The notes under the pieces were generated by a model. That model did not search any database and was not told the DNA's origin. It saw nothing but the letters and a program-made list of their open reading frames with translations. A DNA stretch of 64,000 nt from NCBI GenBank assembly GCA_018806985.1, contig JADANN010000339.1:186001-250000 (forward strand), in the 5' to 3' direction. Positions 29,521-42,254 of the stretch are shown in pieces. How positions within the stretch are numbered: position 1 is the stretch's first letter; each line of letters opens with the position of its first letter. Source of the stretch: Angiostrongylus vasorum. Taxonomy: Eukaryota > Nematoda > Chromadorea > Rhabditida > Metastrongylidae. The translations under genes and the position numbers were made by a program.

Positions 29521-31946
29521 CACGACGAGTATAGAGGCAAAAAACTGAAAACGACTTTTGTTAAGTTAGTTAAACTTTAACTAGAAACGTTTTTGATCTG
29601 AGCTGAAGGTCTTGATTAAGAAAATTCACTTTGTCAGTCTAAATTTTCACTGAATAACGGTTTAGATTTTCCAGTGTGCCTTCGGATTTCACCACGTTAA
29701 ATGCTACTTGTACTACTTTCTCGATATTTCTTCAATAGAAGTACTGTTCCATGTAGTAAATAGAATGTTCTTGTTTTCCATCTTGCTCTTCGTATACGAA
29801 GAGTGAAGAGCTCTTTCTAACAGATTGACGACGACACATTGACACTACAAATGAATAGAAAAATAGAAATAAACAAGCGAATAGAAATATATGATATGCC
29901 ACTCGGCTTTAAAGCCTCCTTCAGAGCAGCGCTGTTTTGACTCTACAATCTGTAATAGTTTCATTAAATTTTTTTTCCATGTGAGCCGATACTGGGTAAC
30001 TTCCCGGATTCCAGCATTCCTTTCATTCGATTCGGTTCTTCGAATAATCACTCATAAAGGCTTTCACATTCTGCTTCTGAATCCAATAGCCAAATAGTAG
30101 TTTTTGTCTTTTTCATGAAAGACCACTCAATGAATGCTGGTGGAGTTCATTCTTCCTGGGCATCTGAGAAAGCCCTGCTGCAGTGATTTCACATCTTCAG
30201 CACAGATGCACATTTGAAAGCGTTTTTGGATCCGAGGAAGCTCTTTAATTCAAATATGGCTCCGATTTGACGTACGGATTCATGGGAGATCTTGTTGTCC
30301 TGGCATAGAGCTGAACCAATGGCTATTCGTGTATTAGTGCTCGGCATCTCTGATCACTGTACCTTCTGCTCATCACAAATGTTACTTCTTACATCACATC
30401 AAAAACATAATATACCAGTGTTTACGATAATAAATGAAACAGCGCCTATTCGACCGAAAGGCTTAATATCTCATTTTGAATAAATGGGTAAACTTTACAC
30501 CCCAGTGCAAAAACGTGCAGATTCCAATCGGAAACCTTTTCCCAAAAGAATTTCAAAAAAAATTCTACTTTAAGGTTAAAAGAATAGAATGCGAAAAGTG
30601 AAGTTGTGAAGGTGCCGTAAAATAATGAGCGCAAGTTCTCTGTTTCTACCTCAGTCGGACTACCTAAGCCTTCCGTCTCTCCCGGGTTCGAAACTAGTGC
30701 CAGACATATTTAGGGAGACTGCTCCGACCCGATGCCTGTAGTGAATACCAAGGGAACGCTCTGTCACGGCTATCCAATTATTACAAGGAGAATAAATTCG
30801 ACCTTCATTTAGCAGTCGAACCCATGCGCAATTGTGAGTGAAGATCTTTGTGAATGATGACGGAATGATAAGTCGAAGAGAAGTTCTGGAAAATAAGCAA
30901 TGTGCAGTGGTTGATAATGTAGTAAAAAAGTAATTTAGTTAGAATGGTTAGGTATTTTAATCTCGTGTAACTTCAATAAAACATATTTTTCTTCAACGCA
31001 GCTTAAGCAGCGACAATAAGAGAACGAAAATGAATAAAAAATCAACGCTGAGTACTCGTTGTGTTGATGACGTTGTTGTCATCGCAGCATTTTTCTTCTC
31101 CAGACATTTGCTGAGATCCCTTTATGATCAAATCATCGAATGCGAATATGTTCCAGCTTCAGAGTATCTGAAAAACCTGCTAAATAATTTATGGAAACGA
31201 ATTCTCCTGAGCGACCAGTGTAAACAGACTATCCATAGCGTGACAGATACGGAATAACACAGAGTTCACATTGGGTTCTGGAAATAAAGAGAAAGAGAAA
31301 GAAAAAAGATTAGGCTTTCTCCTAAGCTAAACTATGCTTCACGTCTCGAAAGACATTAAGATAGCAGGCGATAGCTTTAGGAAAATGAACAGCTAGAACA
31401 AAAGCATGTTCTTAAGCTAACATCTGTCATTACGACCTTCGATTTCACTATGACTAGTGTTTGGAAGAATTCGTTTTCTTCAGAGTTCGAAAAAAGCCGG
31501 CGATACAGTGATAGCGTGTTGCCTAATTTCGAAAAAGAGTGAAATCTAAGCTTAATCATATGGCGAACAGTTCTGTGAACAGAAGCCACTTCTGATGCCT
31601 AATTTTGAGGAAAGGAGACAGAGAGGCCTCATAGAACGTTTACTTTTTTTATTTCCCACCTCTACAACTTCCACAGAGGGTATTATACTATAGAGACGGG
31701 GAAATGTGAAAAAAAACAGCGATTAAGTTTCTTACATGGCATCACTTAAGGAAGTTCATCACTAATTACTTACGGCATCAAAATTGTTGGTTGATAAACT
31801 GGTGAACTTTAAAATTATTTAACTGTTCCCAGATAAATACACCGAGTTTATGTAAACTATCTTCCTCAGTGATCCTCACCCGACAACGGAATAGCACTTT
31901 AGCGATATTTTATATTTTTCAACTTGTTGCAAATAAATAATACATA
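29521..31946. other. Unassigned stretch with a weak SINE-B
   Basis: About 30650-30890 (+) resembles SINE-B: tcccgggttcgaaactag as B box, ccaagggaacgctctgtcac, then gcagtcgaacccatgcgc. Open frames at 30292-30483 and 31030-31257 have no recognisable domain. Confidence 0.4.
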
Positions 31947-31947
31947 C

Positions 31948-32345
31948 CAACGGTTTACTGCCTCATCGTGGCTGGGAGGTGTCCCTGGGTGTCGGACTGC
32001 GATGTACAGCGGGGGTGATTTGTTCCCCCCAGCAGGGTCTCCCCAGCTGAGAAGGAGCCCGGCGTTTCCATCAGAAAGCCTGGCTAAGAGTAAACCAATA
32101 CGAGGATCTACCACCGTCCTGGTATTAAAGCCGCATGGTAGCAAATCTCCCTCTGATCCACAAAGGCTGCGACTGCCTGTGGTGGTGAAGATCTGAAACA
32201 GAATTTGGCCAGGCAGACCTCGGGATTCCAGGGAACCACAATGGCTTAACCAACAAATCTCCGAAAAATGGTGATTATGCTGGGGCCCGCACAACCAGTG
32301 AGGATGGGCCTTTCAATTATCAAGTATCAAGTATCAAGTAAGTAA
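31948..32345 (+). repeat. Repeat C copy 2
   Basis: Starts caacggtttactgcctcatc and ends caagtatcaagtaagtaaat. Inside: gatctaccaccgtcctggta and gattatgctggggcccgcac. Best copy of the family. Confidence 0.8.
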
Positions 32346-32960
32346 ATAATACATAATAACCTCTTGTCCGTTGATCAAGAAAATAGCGAGTTATATTTTT
32401 TTGCCTTATTTTTGTTTTGTCTTGGTACCATTCTTTTTTGAAGGTTATTTCTTCATTTTGCAATCACCTCTAGTTGTGAGCAATCCTGTTAGCTATTTCA
32501 ATGACGAATATTTTTTTCACAGATCTAGGGGTTGGTTGTACAAAAACTTCTATTAAGACTTGCCACAAACTTCACCCACGAAACTAAATGCGCACACAGT
32601 GTTCTGAGTGTTTCTCATTTGCTCTATAAAAGTGAAGGTGTTTGAATGTTTTGATTTCTTTAATACATTACCGGAGTTTTCGGAAGTAAATGGAAGAAAA
32701 CTGGCTTCCGATGGTGAGTGTTCAAGCGCACCTCTCCGTGAAACGTGCGCATTAGACAGCTGTAGTGTAAGCCAAGCAATAAAAAATATTCTCACTCGAT
32801 ATCACTCTTCTTACACTTCAAATTCAAAGAACATACTCATGAAGAAAATATTGAAAAGATGGAAATGTGTGTAAAAGAAGAAAGGAGAAGGAGATAGTTA
32901 TGCTGGTATAACAAACGTCCACCTGCATTATTCAAAATCGATAGAAGCTTGGGTAAAAAA
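32346..32960. other. Unassigned stretch
   Basis: No gene or repeat recognised. The open frames on both strands at 32553-32874 overlap and have no known motif. Confidence 0.35.
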
Positions 32961-32963
32961 GTG

Positions 32964-33187
32964 ATGAGGTTTACTGCGTTCGGCTTCTTTAGAAACAAGT
33001 CAGAGATTCGAGCCCATTCGTAGCATCGTAGCGGTGACTGAATGTCTACCGATGTGTCAACGAAAAGTCGAAGTTTAGCAATAATTTGCTGATCTCGGAC
33101 AGATAGAATGGATAGTTGGTCCGAGCGTAGTGCCCAACCAAGGGTGGTCTTTGTTGCAGAGCAACTCTAACCGCTGCGCCACACGAT
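32964..33187 (-). repeat. SINE-A, diverged copy
   Basis: Ends in aactctaaccgctgcgccac (head). The body has cgtagcggtgactgaatg. B box lost. Confidence 0.65.
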
Positions 33188-33449
33188 CCTCAAAATTCGG
33201 GTATAAAGAAGAAAGTCATGCCAAGAATGGATCACTCTTTCTTCTAAAATCTAGTGCCCAAGTGTTCACAATTCGTAGAAGGTAAACGAAAGGCTGCTGT
33301 TTACGTTGCCATATTTGTCATGAAAGTGAAAATTAGTAGTAAATCCCACGTCCGACTTTCTATTAACCTCGGCATTGATCAAGTAATTCTTCGTGTTCTT
33401 GTTGAGCAAACACGAGGTGTTATTTTTATTCTTTATTCACGAACAAGCT

Positions 33450-33478
33450 GACGTTTCGGCGGATTTCGCCTTCCTCAG
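33450..33478 (-). ncRNA. Hammerhead-like motif, type E1
   Basis: Minus strand: CTGAGGA, hairpin GGCG-AAATC-CGCC, GAAACGTC. All core bases are present, with one extra A before stem II. ACGT after GAA is self-complementary, so pairing between two tandem or dimer copies could complete stem III. Confidence 0.45.
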
Positions 33479-33857
33479 AGCCTGGAAAGGTCAAATTGAC
33501 AGCAATTTATTCGGCCAAACACCTCCATAACCAAACAGAGAAACGCTAAACCAAGAATTCAATCACATTTAGCACAAAACAGCTTCCTTCGACACTCACC
33601 GCTTTCTATGAGTCTTCCACTGAGACTATGTCGCGTAGAGACCAACTGCACAGAATACACATGGAAGCGTAATGTGCCCTTCTCATCAGAATAACAGGTT
33701 TATATATTGCCCAATATCACACGTGATAATGAGGCATTCTTGCCTGCGGTTCATTTTCGGATTTCTGGAATTGATCTAGAACGCCTCGAGAGTTTTGCGC
33801 GCTTGTGTTCGCGATTCCCGTGCGAGGATCGTGACCTGTACTTCAAAGTCCTCCACG

Positions 33858-34376
33858 TCATGTCTCTGGGTCCCTATGCGTGCCTAGTGGGGTATTTGGT
33901 TTACGTTTACCGACTAGGTGTTCTTTTATGCGGACACAGAGTGGTCTACTCGTTTCGCCAATCCATTCGTCTCCGCACGCCTTACAGGAGATCAGATAGA
34001 CTGTACCCGAGCTCATGCAATCACCGTCTCTACCATTAGGGCAAATTATGCAATTTTTGCGTTGCACATAGACGGTCGTACAGGCGGTTACGAACTAGTT
34101 CGCGTGCTTAAGAGTACTCGGTGGTATTTCAACTATCGTTGCCGAATCCTCAAGACCCGCTCTTCTTAAACAGCGTTTTAAAGCCACACTTATTTCATTT
34201 GAGATGAAGGGTAGGATAAACGGGACCTTTTTATCGCTAGAGTTGTCGTTAAGGGGCCTAGGATTTCCCCTACACCTATCACGAGCTACAGTTTCGTTGC
34301 CATTAGAAATGGTTATTTGCCGTGCCAAGTTCCGGGGCTCCTCTCTTCCCGTTCGTGAATAAAGAATAAAAAATAA
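33858..34376 (-). pseudogene. PLE GIY-YIG endonuclease domain, frameshifted
   Basis: First part (about 34370-34095): ARQITISNGNETVARDRC, then KKVPFILPFISNEISVAL and CLRRAGLEDSATIVEIPP, the linker of PLE proteins. After a frameshift: CIICPNGRDGDCMSSGTVYL, ISCKACGDEWIGETSRPLCV, RIKEHL. This is the GIY-YIG module with a Cys-rich front, where the GIY-equivalent is TVYL and the downstream IGET and R..EH residues are kept. One frameshift separates the two parts, so it is likely inactive in this copy. Confidence 0.85.
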
Positions 34377-34420
34377 CACTTCGTGTTTGCTCAAGAAGAA
34401 TACGAAGTGAAAATTAGGGT

Positions 34421-34990
34421 TTAGAATTCCGTTGTGAGCATGAAAATGTGCGATTAAGAAGGCTATTTTTAAAGCAGAGTTGAAAGGTAATCAAGTAGAA
34501 AACGAAACCCTACCGGCATACTGAAATAATTTATTAATCTTGTGCATTCTTTCCGATTACGGAAGCAAATTTAAAAAACAACAGAAAGGATTTGTAGACA
34601 CTAATTGATGGCAATGGCTTTCACCTAAAACGGAATGTCTCATTCTCAATAGAATAGAGAATTTAGTGAACTGTGAATGCCGAATGCGCTTCAGATTCGT
34701 TTTGTCGTCATCCTCTAATTAGACTTCCTTGCTATAAGCTTCGACTTACCATCTTGCAAGCAAATTGTTCAAGAGCGGAATCATAGCAAATACCGATTGA
34801 AAGGTGAATTATACCGTATTCAATTTGTACTGAATTGTGCACTTGTAGTTTAAAGGAGTATTGTGTTTTTGAAATGAATGGAGATGAGATGAGGACGATC
34901 ATATCTAGAGCATAAACATATCACTTAGAACTAGCCCATTTTAAATCCCTTATTAGTATTTTTACACTGTCGAAAAGTTCCTTTTACATA
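34421..34990. other. Unassigned stretch
   Basis: AT-rich, no feature recognised. Confidence 0.35.
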
Positions 34991-35262
34991 AAAAGGGATA
35001 AAGCTCTCGACGTCGATCAATCGCTGAGGAATGCGCCATGCATTCGACTCCATTAAGCATCGTTTGGAGGTGATTGAATGAATATCTGGCTTTTACAATA
35101 ACTCTCGGTGGCCTACCGATGTCTCGGGCCAGTGCTGCTATCCTCCCAGACAAGTCTGGTACCAATTTGCCGACGACGGAGGAATGGAAGGCTTGGTGGG
35201 TCACGAGTGCGGGAATCAATCCCTTGTTTGTTGCAGGGCGCCTCCGACCACTGCGCCACATG
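34991..35262 (-). repeat. SINE-A, full-length copy
   Basis: From aaaagggataaagctctcga to gcgcctccgaccactgcgcc; B box gcgggaatcaatccc. Confidence 0.85.
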
Positions 35263-35599
35263 AGCTTTTACATACATAGTAGTTATTCACCTTTGCTAAT
35301 CAACAGTAGACTTCGAATTGATTTAAGCGGTTGGTGCAAAACATACCAAATACTGGTGCATCAAGTGCTATGTGCTAGGCGGATGCATAGACTTTTCATC
35401 CATTGAAAAACTAATTGGCCTCAAAACCACTCAGTGAAAAAAATGATTAGAAACAAAAACGAAGATACCAGTAAATGATGGAAAAATTATTGAGAACTTC
35501 CAGTTTTTTGGTACACACACATTTTCTCTTCATATTTCAAGCTCTATAACACAACATAAAGGAGACCTTTCAGCGAAGTTATTGGAAATATCCTATATA

Positions 35600-35787
35600 G
35601 TGGTCGTTGGTTCAATCATGCTGCTCGCGCTCACCAAGCCTTCGATTCCTGTGATGTCGGAGGATTAAAGAGTAAAAGACATGTGTGAGCAGATAATAGC
35701 ACTGATTTTACACATCGGCAGAATACCGCAGGTCGTTTGAGAGGACAAATATGAATTCGATCACCTTTAGGATGCTTAATAAAGTTG
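35600..35787 (+). repeat. SINE-A, head missing, diverged
   Basis: gttggttcaatcatgct, ctcaccaagccttcgattcc, gcagataatagcactgattt, then atgaattcgatcacc. It abuts the SINE-B head that follows. Confidence 0.6.
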
Positions 35788-36080
35788 TAGAGGAGGAGCG
35801 CAGTGGTTAGTGATGCGGTCTATCAAGAAGCAAAGTGCTGGTTCAACCCCATCTCCAACGCTCTCCAATCCACTTGGAAACGTCTTAGCTCGGCTATTTC
35901 CAAGATTGCAAGAAAAAACTGACTTCACTAGCACTCTACGACATTCACAAATAAGAGGAAATCCTCATACAGCGGCGGAAACAACATGCGAAACGTTCAA
36001 AGACCTTTGTGCACGATGAATGCAATGAAAACGAATCGAATGACAAAGTGCTGGAACCCTTTCAGTGGATGTGATGATGG
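35788..36080 (+). repeat. SINE-B copy with visible A and B boxes
   Basis: Head gagcgcagtggttagtgatg and B box gctggttcaaccccatc. Then aatccacttggaaacgtctt and tagcactctacgacattcac. This plus-orientation copy shows best that SINE-B is tRNA-derived. Confidence 0.65.
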
Positions 36081-36429
36081 GTCATGCAAAAACGAACGAA
36101 TGAAGCCGAATTCATGCCCTTTGCCTAAAATTTTTATCACTTCATATCACGGCTTAATTCGGCATTTTAATGAATGTATCGAAATCGAATATGAATCTGA
36201 AAAAAATCTTCTAGCCAATTAGGCTACTTAGTGTGTGGAAGGATGTCTAAGGTTCTATATATTTTGTGATATTCACAAATGGTACAATCGTTGGTGTTCG
36301 ATCATAACGGCCTTTTACTACATCACAATTTTAAACGACGTCTAATGAGTCCGGCTTAGTTGTACATTCACTAAAGAAAAATACTTTTTGTGTGCTACTG
36401 CTTAAAGATCAATCGATAGTGCTACTTCG

Positions 36430-37640
36430 GTAAATTGTTAGTCAATAGTGTTTTCTTCTTGAGCAGACACAACGCTGCCAATAGCAAGATTTGCTTAAAA
36501 AAGACAGGCGTTTCGATGGTTTCGCTTTCTTCAGAGCCTGGAAAGACATTGGCGAGCTCCTTATGCAACACGATGAAACAGCAAACACGCATGGCATGTC
36601 GATTCAACAGCTCATGTCTCTTTAAAAGAGTTTCTAAACTCTCTATTTTCAGATGGTCCACGAAAAATACACAAACGAGAGAGTTTGGAATAGGATCGCG
36701 ATTCAAACCAAGCCTTGTCGCTGCGTTCACGTATGATGTTGAAGATTCTGTACTCGTTGTTCAGCCACTAGTCTATTGTAGGTATATCCACGACTGTTTT
36801 TTTCATCTGCTCAATAGAGGAGAAGATGGACAAATGTTTTGAATTACTAGACCAACAGTCAAAGTACACTAATTTCTCTCTTGGAAAACAAAAAGAAATA
36901 TTGCCTTCTATTTTTGAACGTCCAAACTAACCTGTTCAAAAACGGCAACATCAGCAAATGGTACCGAAGGCCAGATAACAAAACCATGCTTGTTCATTAG
37001 ATTTCCTTTCATCGTTCACATACAAAATAGCACTGGTAAGAAACATGTTTAGAACACCCACAGAGCAGAAGAACTAGAAAGAGTAGTCTTCAAATGACTA
37101 CAAAAAGGTAGCCCCTAGGGATACTTAGAGGACAAGCAAAGCACGACATGCTTAGTGAAAACAAATTTGCCGTTTAATTTTTCCCTTATCACCAATGAAG
37201 TAGGCACACCTATAAGGCGATGCTCAAAAAATGGCAGATTTAGAAATTTCGGTAGAAGTGGGTGGGATAGAACCGAACACTCTAAAACGCCACTAGTTCG
37301 AAAGAGTTGTGTGACCGTCTGTGTAGCACAAAAATTACCAAATATGCCCCTACGGATAGAGAAAGTGATAATACGAGTACGGACATATTTATCTGCTCTC
37401 TTGTAAAGCTTGAAGAGACGAACAGATTGGTGAAAAGGGTAAACCACTTTGAGTTCCCTGTGATAAAGCAACTAGTTGACACACTCAAAGTTAAAGCAAA
37501 TGCTCCAATAGATGCTCATAGAACATGGAGACATAATGGTGAAGATTTTAAGATAAAAGTTACCATTTTCGCACAGGAATTTAAAACTTCAGCGCGCAAA
37601 ACCCTCGGGGCATTCCGATTCCATTCTAAGAATTGAAAAA
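36430..37640 (+). pseudogene. Decayed PLE: reverse transcriptase and endonuclease remnants
   Basis: About 36713-36840 encodes VLVVQPLVYCRYIHDCFFHL, matching VLDLRPLLYCRYVDDCFVIF of the PLE at 58.2 kb. The catalytic YVDD is changed to YIHD. About 37160-37400 matches the linker (PFNFSLITNEV, RNFGRSGWDRTEHS). Many stops and frameshifts. A ribozyme-like module on the minus strand lies at about 36505-36535 (gcgtttcgatggtttcgctt). Confidence 0.7.
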
Positions 37641-38960
37641 CGCACCACTGAACGAAGCATCTTTGAACCACAAGTTACCTTGCACCGCGGTCGATTTTTT
37701 TGACCTGAGTCATGGCACATTTCTCACCCATTTAAGACTGTGTGCGGATGAGCTTCAACAATAACTGAGTACTTATAAGGAACAAAACGGTAAGTGATTA
37801 AAACAAACTGTTTGGTGTGCTAATGAGAATTTACGTACTAAACTTAATGTGCTGAGGTTAAAAAGTGTCTGATCCAGTACTTTGTCGATTCGACCTCTGC
37901 ATCTTCTGATGAAGACGAAACCGCCTAGACGCCATCAACTGTTAAATAAATCTGATTATTGACAGCCTCGCATCTGCTTAAGAAGAAAAGAGTAACTTAT
38001 TGAAAAAATGCCGAGATGAAAGTCAGACAAGAGCATTACTGCATAATGTGCCAGCAGGTATCACTCAATGTTTTAAAAAAATTCTAACTGTGAAAGCTCA
38101 CGCACATACTGACACTTCTTTCGATTCTAAGACAAGCATTATCGTCTCAACTTCTAATAGCAGATGCTGCTTACGTTTGCGCATTTTTTATTGACCAATG
38201 CTTTTCTAATTCCCAAGAATTAAAAAAGTTTTCAGTAGTTTTGAAACACACATCTACTAAAAAACCCTGAAAGTGGTGCCAAAAGCTGGATCTTAGATGG
38301 GACTTCGGCATCCTGAACTACGGTTGAATTGCTTTTCAGTAATTACGAACTTCCCAGAGTATCAATTTCCTCCTTGCACTGTAATTCCCCAACATAGTGG
38401 CATTCCCTAGCAACCATAGGTAGTCGATAAATCTTCGAGGGAAAGAGATCGATATGTTGGCTTACCTAGGTGAAAGCAGTAAAACGTTGTATTGTTCATA
38501 TGGATGCAGAAGAAATTCTCGAATTCGGGTAATTCTAATATATGGACTTGGATAAACAATGAATAACCACAAACGTTAATCGTGGAACTATTCAGAGGCT
38601 AAGAAAACACTGCGCGTGATCCAGAAGTTAATATTGGCCCTCAGAAATTTAGAGTGATTTCCGATGAGCAGGCGTGGGATAGACGAGCAGTCGTAAATAT
38701 GATACTATCCGCTATTAGAACCCGAGGGAAAAGACTTTTGCGAGAATCCAAAACAGTGTCGATAGGCGTATGAAGTTTTCCAGTTGGTTAGATTAAAAAT
38801 GTTCAATACGGTTTTTGCGAAGTACATGCTATTAAGTGAAAAAAAAGGCATCAAGTAGTAAGAGCATATTAATGAATGTGAATCCAAAAAAAGGCACGAA
38901 AACTTGCCAGTTTTTCAAATAATTAATCTATCTAACATCCTCTGAGAAGTGAAATTGAAA
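37641..38960. other. Unassigned stretch with a decayed E3/E1 arm
   Basis: About 37855-38030 has cttctgatgaagacgaaacc, gacagcctcgcatctgctta and gccgagatgaaagtcagac, a worn PLE-family right arm. Nothing else recognised. Confidence 0.4.
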
Positions 38961-38964
38961 GAGT

Positions 38965-39222
38965 AAGGGACAGAGTTCTCTTCATTGATCAATCACAGTC
39001 GGATGCACGTGCATTCGATTCCATTCGCAGCATCGCGGAGGTCATTTAATGGTTATCTGACCTGGATGTTTTGTGGATGCCTACGATATATGAAGCCACT
39101 ATTGCTATCCTCCCGAACTGTGTCGGCTCTAATTTGCCGATGCCAAAGGGACGGGTGTCAAACCAACGACCGGGACACTGCAGAGCACTTCTAACCGCTG
39201 CACAACACTTGCCCTCAGAACT
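38965..39222 (-). repeat. SINE-A, diverged copy
   Basis: cttcattgatcaatcacagt, ccactattgctatcctcccg, then the head acttctaaccgctgcacaac. B box changed. Confidence 0.7.
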
Positions 39223-41290
39223 CACAATTAATAATGGTAATCGAACTTTGTAAAGAATGGATATGTCAGCAGCAGTGGGTTTAGAAAATTCTTTCGTGTG
39301 TTTTTATTAATTTCTTATGCCTTTAACGAGAACATTCCATAAGTTCAGATATTCATTTAAATAGATGAATTTTTAATAAGCTTGAAAATTGCATAAATCA
39401 AAGGTAACTCGACAATTCAATGTTGTTCAGCACCGATAGATGGCTGTAGTGCAGTGTTATTAAAGATCACATTAGTGGTGGAGGAAATGGCAATGAACAA
39501 TTAACATTAATTCATTCGAAGTTAATAATATTAGCAGTTACTTCATTTGTATGAAAGCACACTAAACAAGTACTTTGAGAGGTGCCTATAAAGCATAATT
39601 TCTGTTGCTTGAATCAAAAAGGAAAGCTAGATAGTCGCCATGGCAGCTTTAAGGATTTACCATACGAACTTCTAGGTTTTGTCAACCGTAACTCCATAAG
39701 AATTCTGGCTGTGGAACAGAACTTGAGGACTTCACGCATCCATGCAAAGCCGATCAGTTAAGTGACCATTAAAATTGCGGTGGTCGTGAAGAATTTTTCT
39801 TTTAAACCAAGGACAACCATCAGGACGTTTTCTTTAGAGCATTCTCTCCTTTCCTTTCTTTCTGGTATTCCAAAACCTTCCAGTAGCATGTCAGTACTTC
39901 CCTTCTCCCTAAAAAATGACACTGGCCTATCAACCAAGCAAGATTGGTTTTGAAAAAATGCTATCTTCGCTATTCAAGTATTCTGAACGTTCGTTTGCGC
40001 TAGCTATATGTTCAACATAGGAACATCAACGCACAGAACTACTGTGAACTCTTCTAAATTCCGTAACGGAGAAAATGACCTATCAGTAGTGCGCCTCCTT
40101 CTCAGTTTAAATACAATAAAATTAATAATGCAATGAAATTTTCATGCAGAGGTTTCTTTTGTGCATCTCCCGTTGAGTCCACTGCAACTCAAAGATTGAA
40201 CCAGCCCCCAGATTTTTGTAAGAAACCTGCTAGTGCTTTCCACGAACTCAAAATTTATTACAAATGAAATTTCAAAGCCATTCCAGTTTGAAATTATTCC
40301 AGAATTTTTATAACGCGCTCCAACGAGAAAGTAGATTATATGCTGAAGCCCGCTGACAATATGAGAATAAGTGATCGAAATATTGAAGGCATGTGTTGTT
40401 TATCATTTGTGTTCCATTGATTACTGAATGTCTCAATTGGGCAGCTTGTAAAGTCTCCGTTCATCCCTGGCACCTTTCCCATGCCAAATTATCCAATGGG
40501 TTATGCTCTTGGAGAATTTCTTGCATTTGACAGACAAAGACACCAATAGCTAACTGCTCATGTCAGCAGACTCGTTAAGCCGCATCAAATGTCCGCCTCA
40601 TCTGATTTTGTTTCCATCTGCGGCAACGTCCCTGATTTTTGATCGTCGACGATGTTCGTAACTTCCGATTTCTGCTCTCATCGTTGTGCTACGGAATTAT
40701 CGAAGCATAAATTTCTCGATGGAGCGCTCAAGAATTCTGACTTCATCTCGATCCACTCAAACATATAGTAGAGAATTCTCAGGATTGGTTTCCTATAAGC
40801 CTTAAGATTAACCAAAAAGTTAGTGTTTTTTTCTAATGAGCAAACATGAGATTATCATCAAAGCCAAGAAAGGGTTCCAATAATACGCAGTCTACCCAGC
40901 CCGGATGAAAAAGAGGAAATCCGCCGAAACTTTAGCCATCGTGAAATAAATGTTTTAGTAGTAACCTCGTTTCTGCTTATAAAGAAATAAACTTTATGAT
41001 GGAGAGATTTTGTCTGATAACAAGATGGGAACGGGCTAGTATGGCTGCCTCGCCACTCCAGAAAAAACTATGTTCATTCAGCACCCAACTGGCACGACAG
41101 ATTAGTAAATTGCAGCATAACTCATGCACCAACTTGAACACCATCACAAATTGAGGATTAAGGACACCGCAACAAATGTAGGAATTGAACCAAATTATAT
41201 GACATTATCTGCAACTACCAAGTTGAAAAGAACAACGGCTGTTATTGTCACTATGAAATTTACACATGAATGATAAACAACAAAGCATTA
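39223..41290. other. Mostly unassigned, with a worn PLE right arm
   Basis: About 40840-41000 contains aaagaggaaatccgccgaaa, cttagccatc-like and gtaacctcgtttctgctta, a decayed PLE arm. No gene recognised elsewhere. Confidence 0.4.
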
Positions 41291-41296
41291 AGTAAA

Positions 41297-41512
41297 CCAG
41301 TTGCTGAGGAATTTTCCATGCATCATTTTTGTTACTTCATCTTCACTTCATCAAACACAGTTAGAGCAATTGAAGGCATACTGGCGAATACGATGAGATG
41401 CGGTAGCCAACCGATGTGTCAGGTCAATGTTCCTATTCCACCATCTGGTAGCAATATGTCTTTGTCGGTGGCATTGAAGGATTGGAGAGCCCTGGAGGCG
41501 GGACCGCAAAAG
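41297..41512 (-). repeat. SINE-A, heavily diverged
   Basis: Ordered similarity only: ttgctgaggaattttccatg, ggtagccaaccgatgtgtca, tattccaccatctggtagca. Head not visible. Confidence 0.45.
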
Positions 41513-41584
41513 CAATGGCTCCCGCATTTTACTGATACATCACAGACACATTTTCAAGAACTATGTTTTCGTTAGTTCATAAAA

Positions 41585-41945
41585 CCGACTTTTATTTAAC
41601 CTCGGTGTGAAAGTCAGTTTTAAGAGTTATCGATTTGTTGCCTGTCAAATAATTAAAATGTCGACTGCTGCAGGAATGATTGTCGTTACGAAAAGATATC
41701 ACTATCAGCCGACAATCAACCAACAACCGTTTTTTTATAAAACGATACCTCCAAGAGAGGTTACTTCATTGGAGCGGTGTTTCGCTTCTTGCCATCACGG
41801 ATATTTACATCGGAACAATGATTAGCTGTGGGCAAGCCATTCAGATCAATCCGGCTATAAAGAAAACGAAAACGTCGAAACGTTAGCTGAGCAAAAACTT
41901 GGTAACAAGCTTGTGTTAGCTTATTAGTGGAGGAAAGTATGTGAG
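41585..41945. mobile_element. Type E3 PLE-derived element, right arm
   Basis: acttttatttaacctcggtg at the left end; aacgaaaacgtcgaaacgtt, agctgagcaaaaacttgg and caagcttgtgttagcttatt at the right. The left ribozyme-like arm is missing. Confidence 0.6.
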
Positions 41946-42254
41946 TAAGCTATATCAGTTAATGTCGATGGTAATATCGAGATTATTTCTTCTTATTCCA
42001 AACTGTTTATTGTGATTTTTTGCCGTTACTATTTTATTGTTTACAAAGACTTAACACCAATAAGCTGACATTTTTGAGAATCTCTGAATGGTATCCAGTT
42101 ATAGACCTATTGCTATCTTAGGTTGCTGCGAAGATAATACCGAATTTTGACGCTACGATTTTTCCAAGTACATTCTACAGCACATACTTGTTACCCACCA
42201 TAATGCTGTAGGCTGCTTTACCTTTTATTTTCTGCCTACTACAATTTTCAGGGC

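Larger units (their letters stand above)
33340..34420 (-). mobile_element. Short PLE carrying only the endonuclease, type E1
   Basis: Left arm (33340-33860) contains ttctattaacctcggcattg, cacgaggtgttatttttatt and the ribozyme-like module. The right arm is just about 75 bp (34345-34420: gaataaagaataaaaaataa, cttcgtgtttgctc). Between them, on the minus strand, is the C-terminal part of a PLE protein, so all of the reverse transcriptase is missing. Confidence 0.82.
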
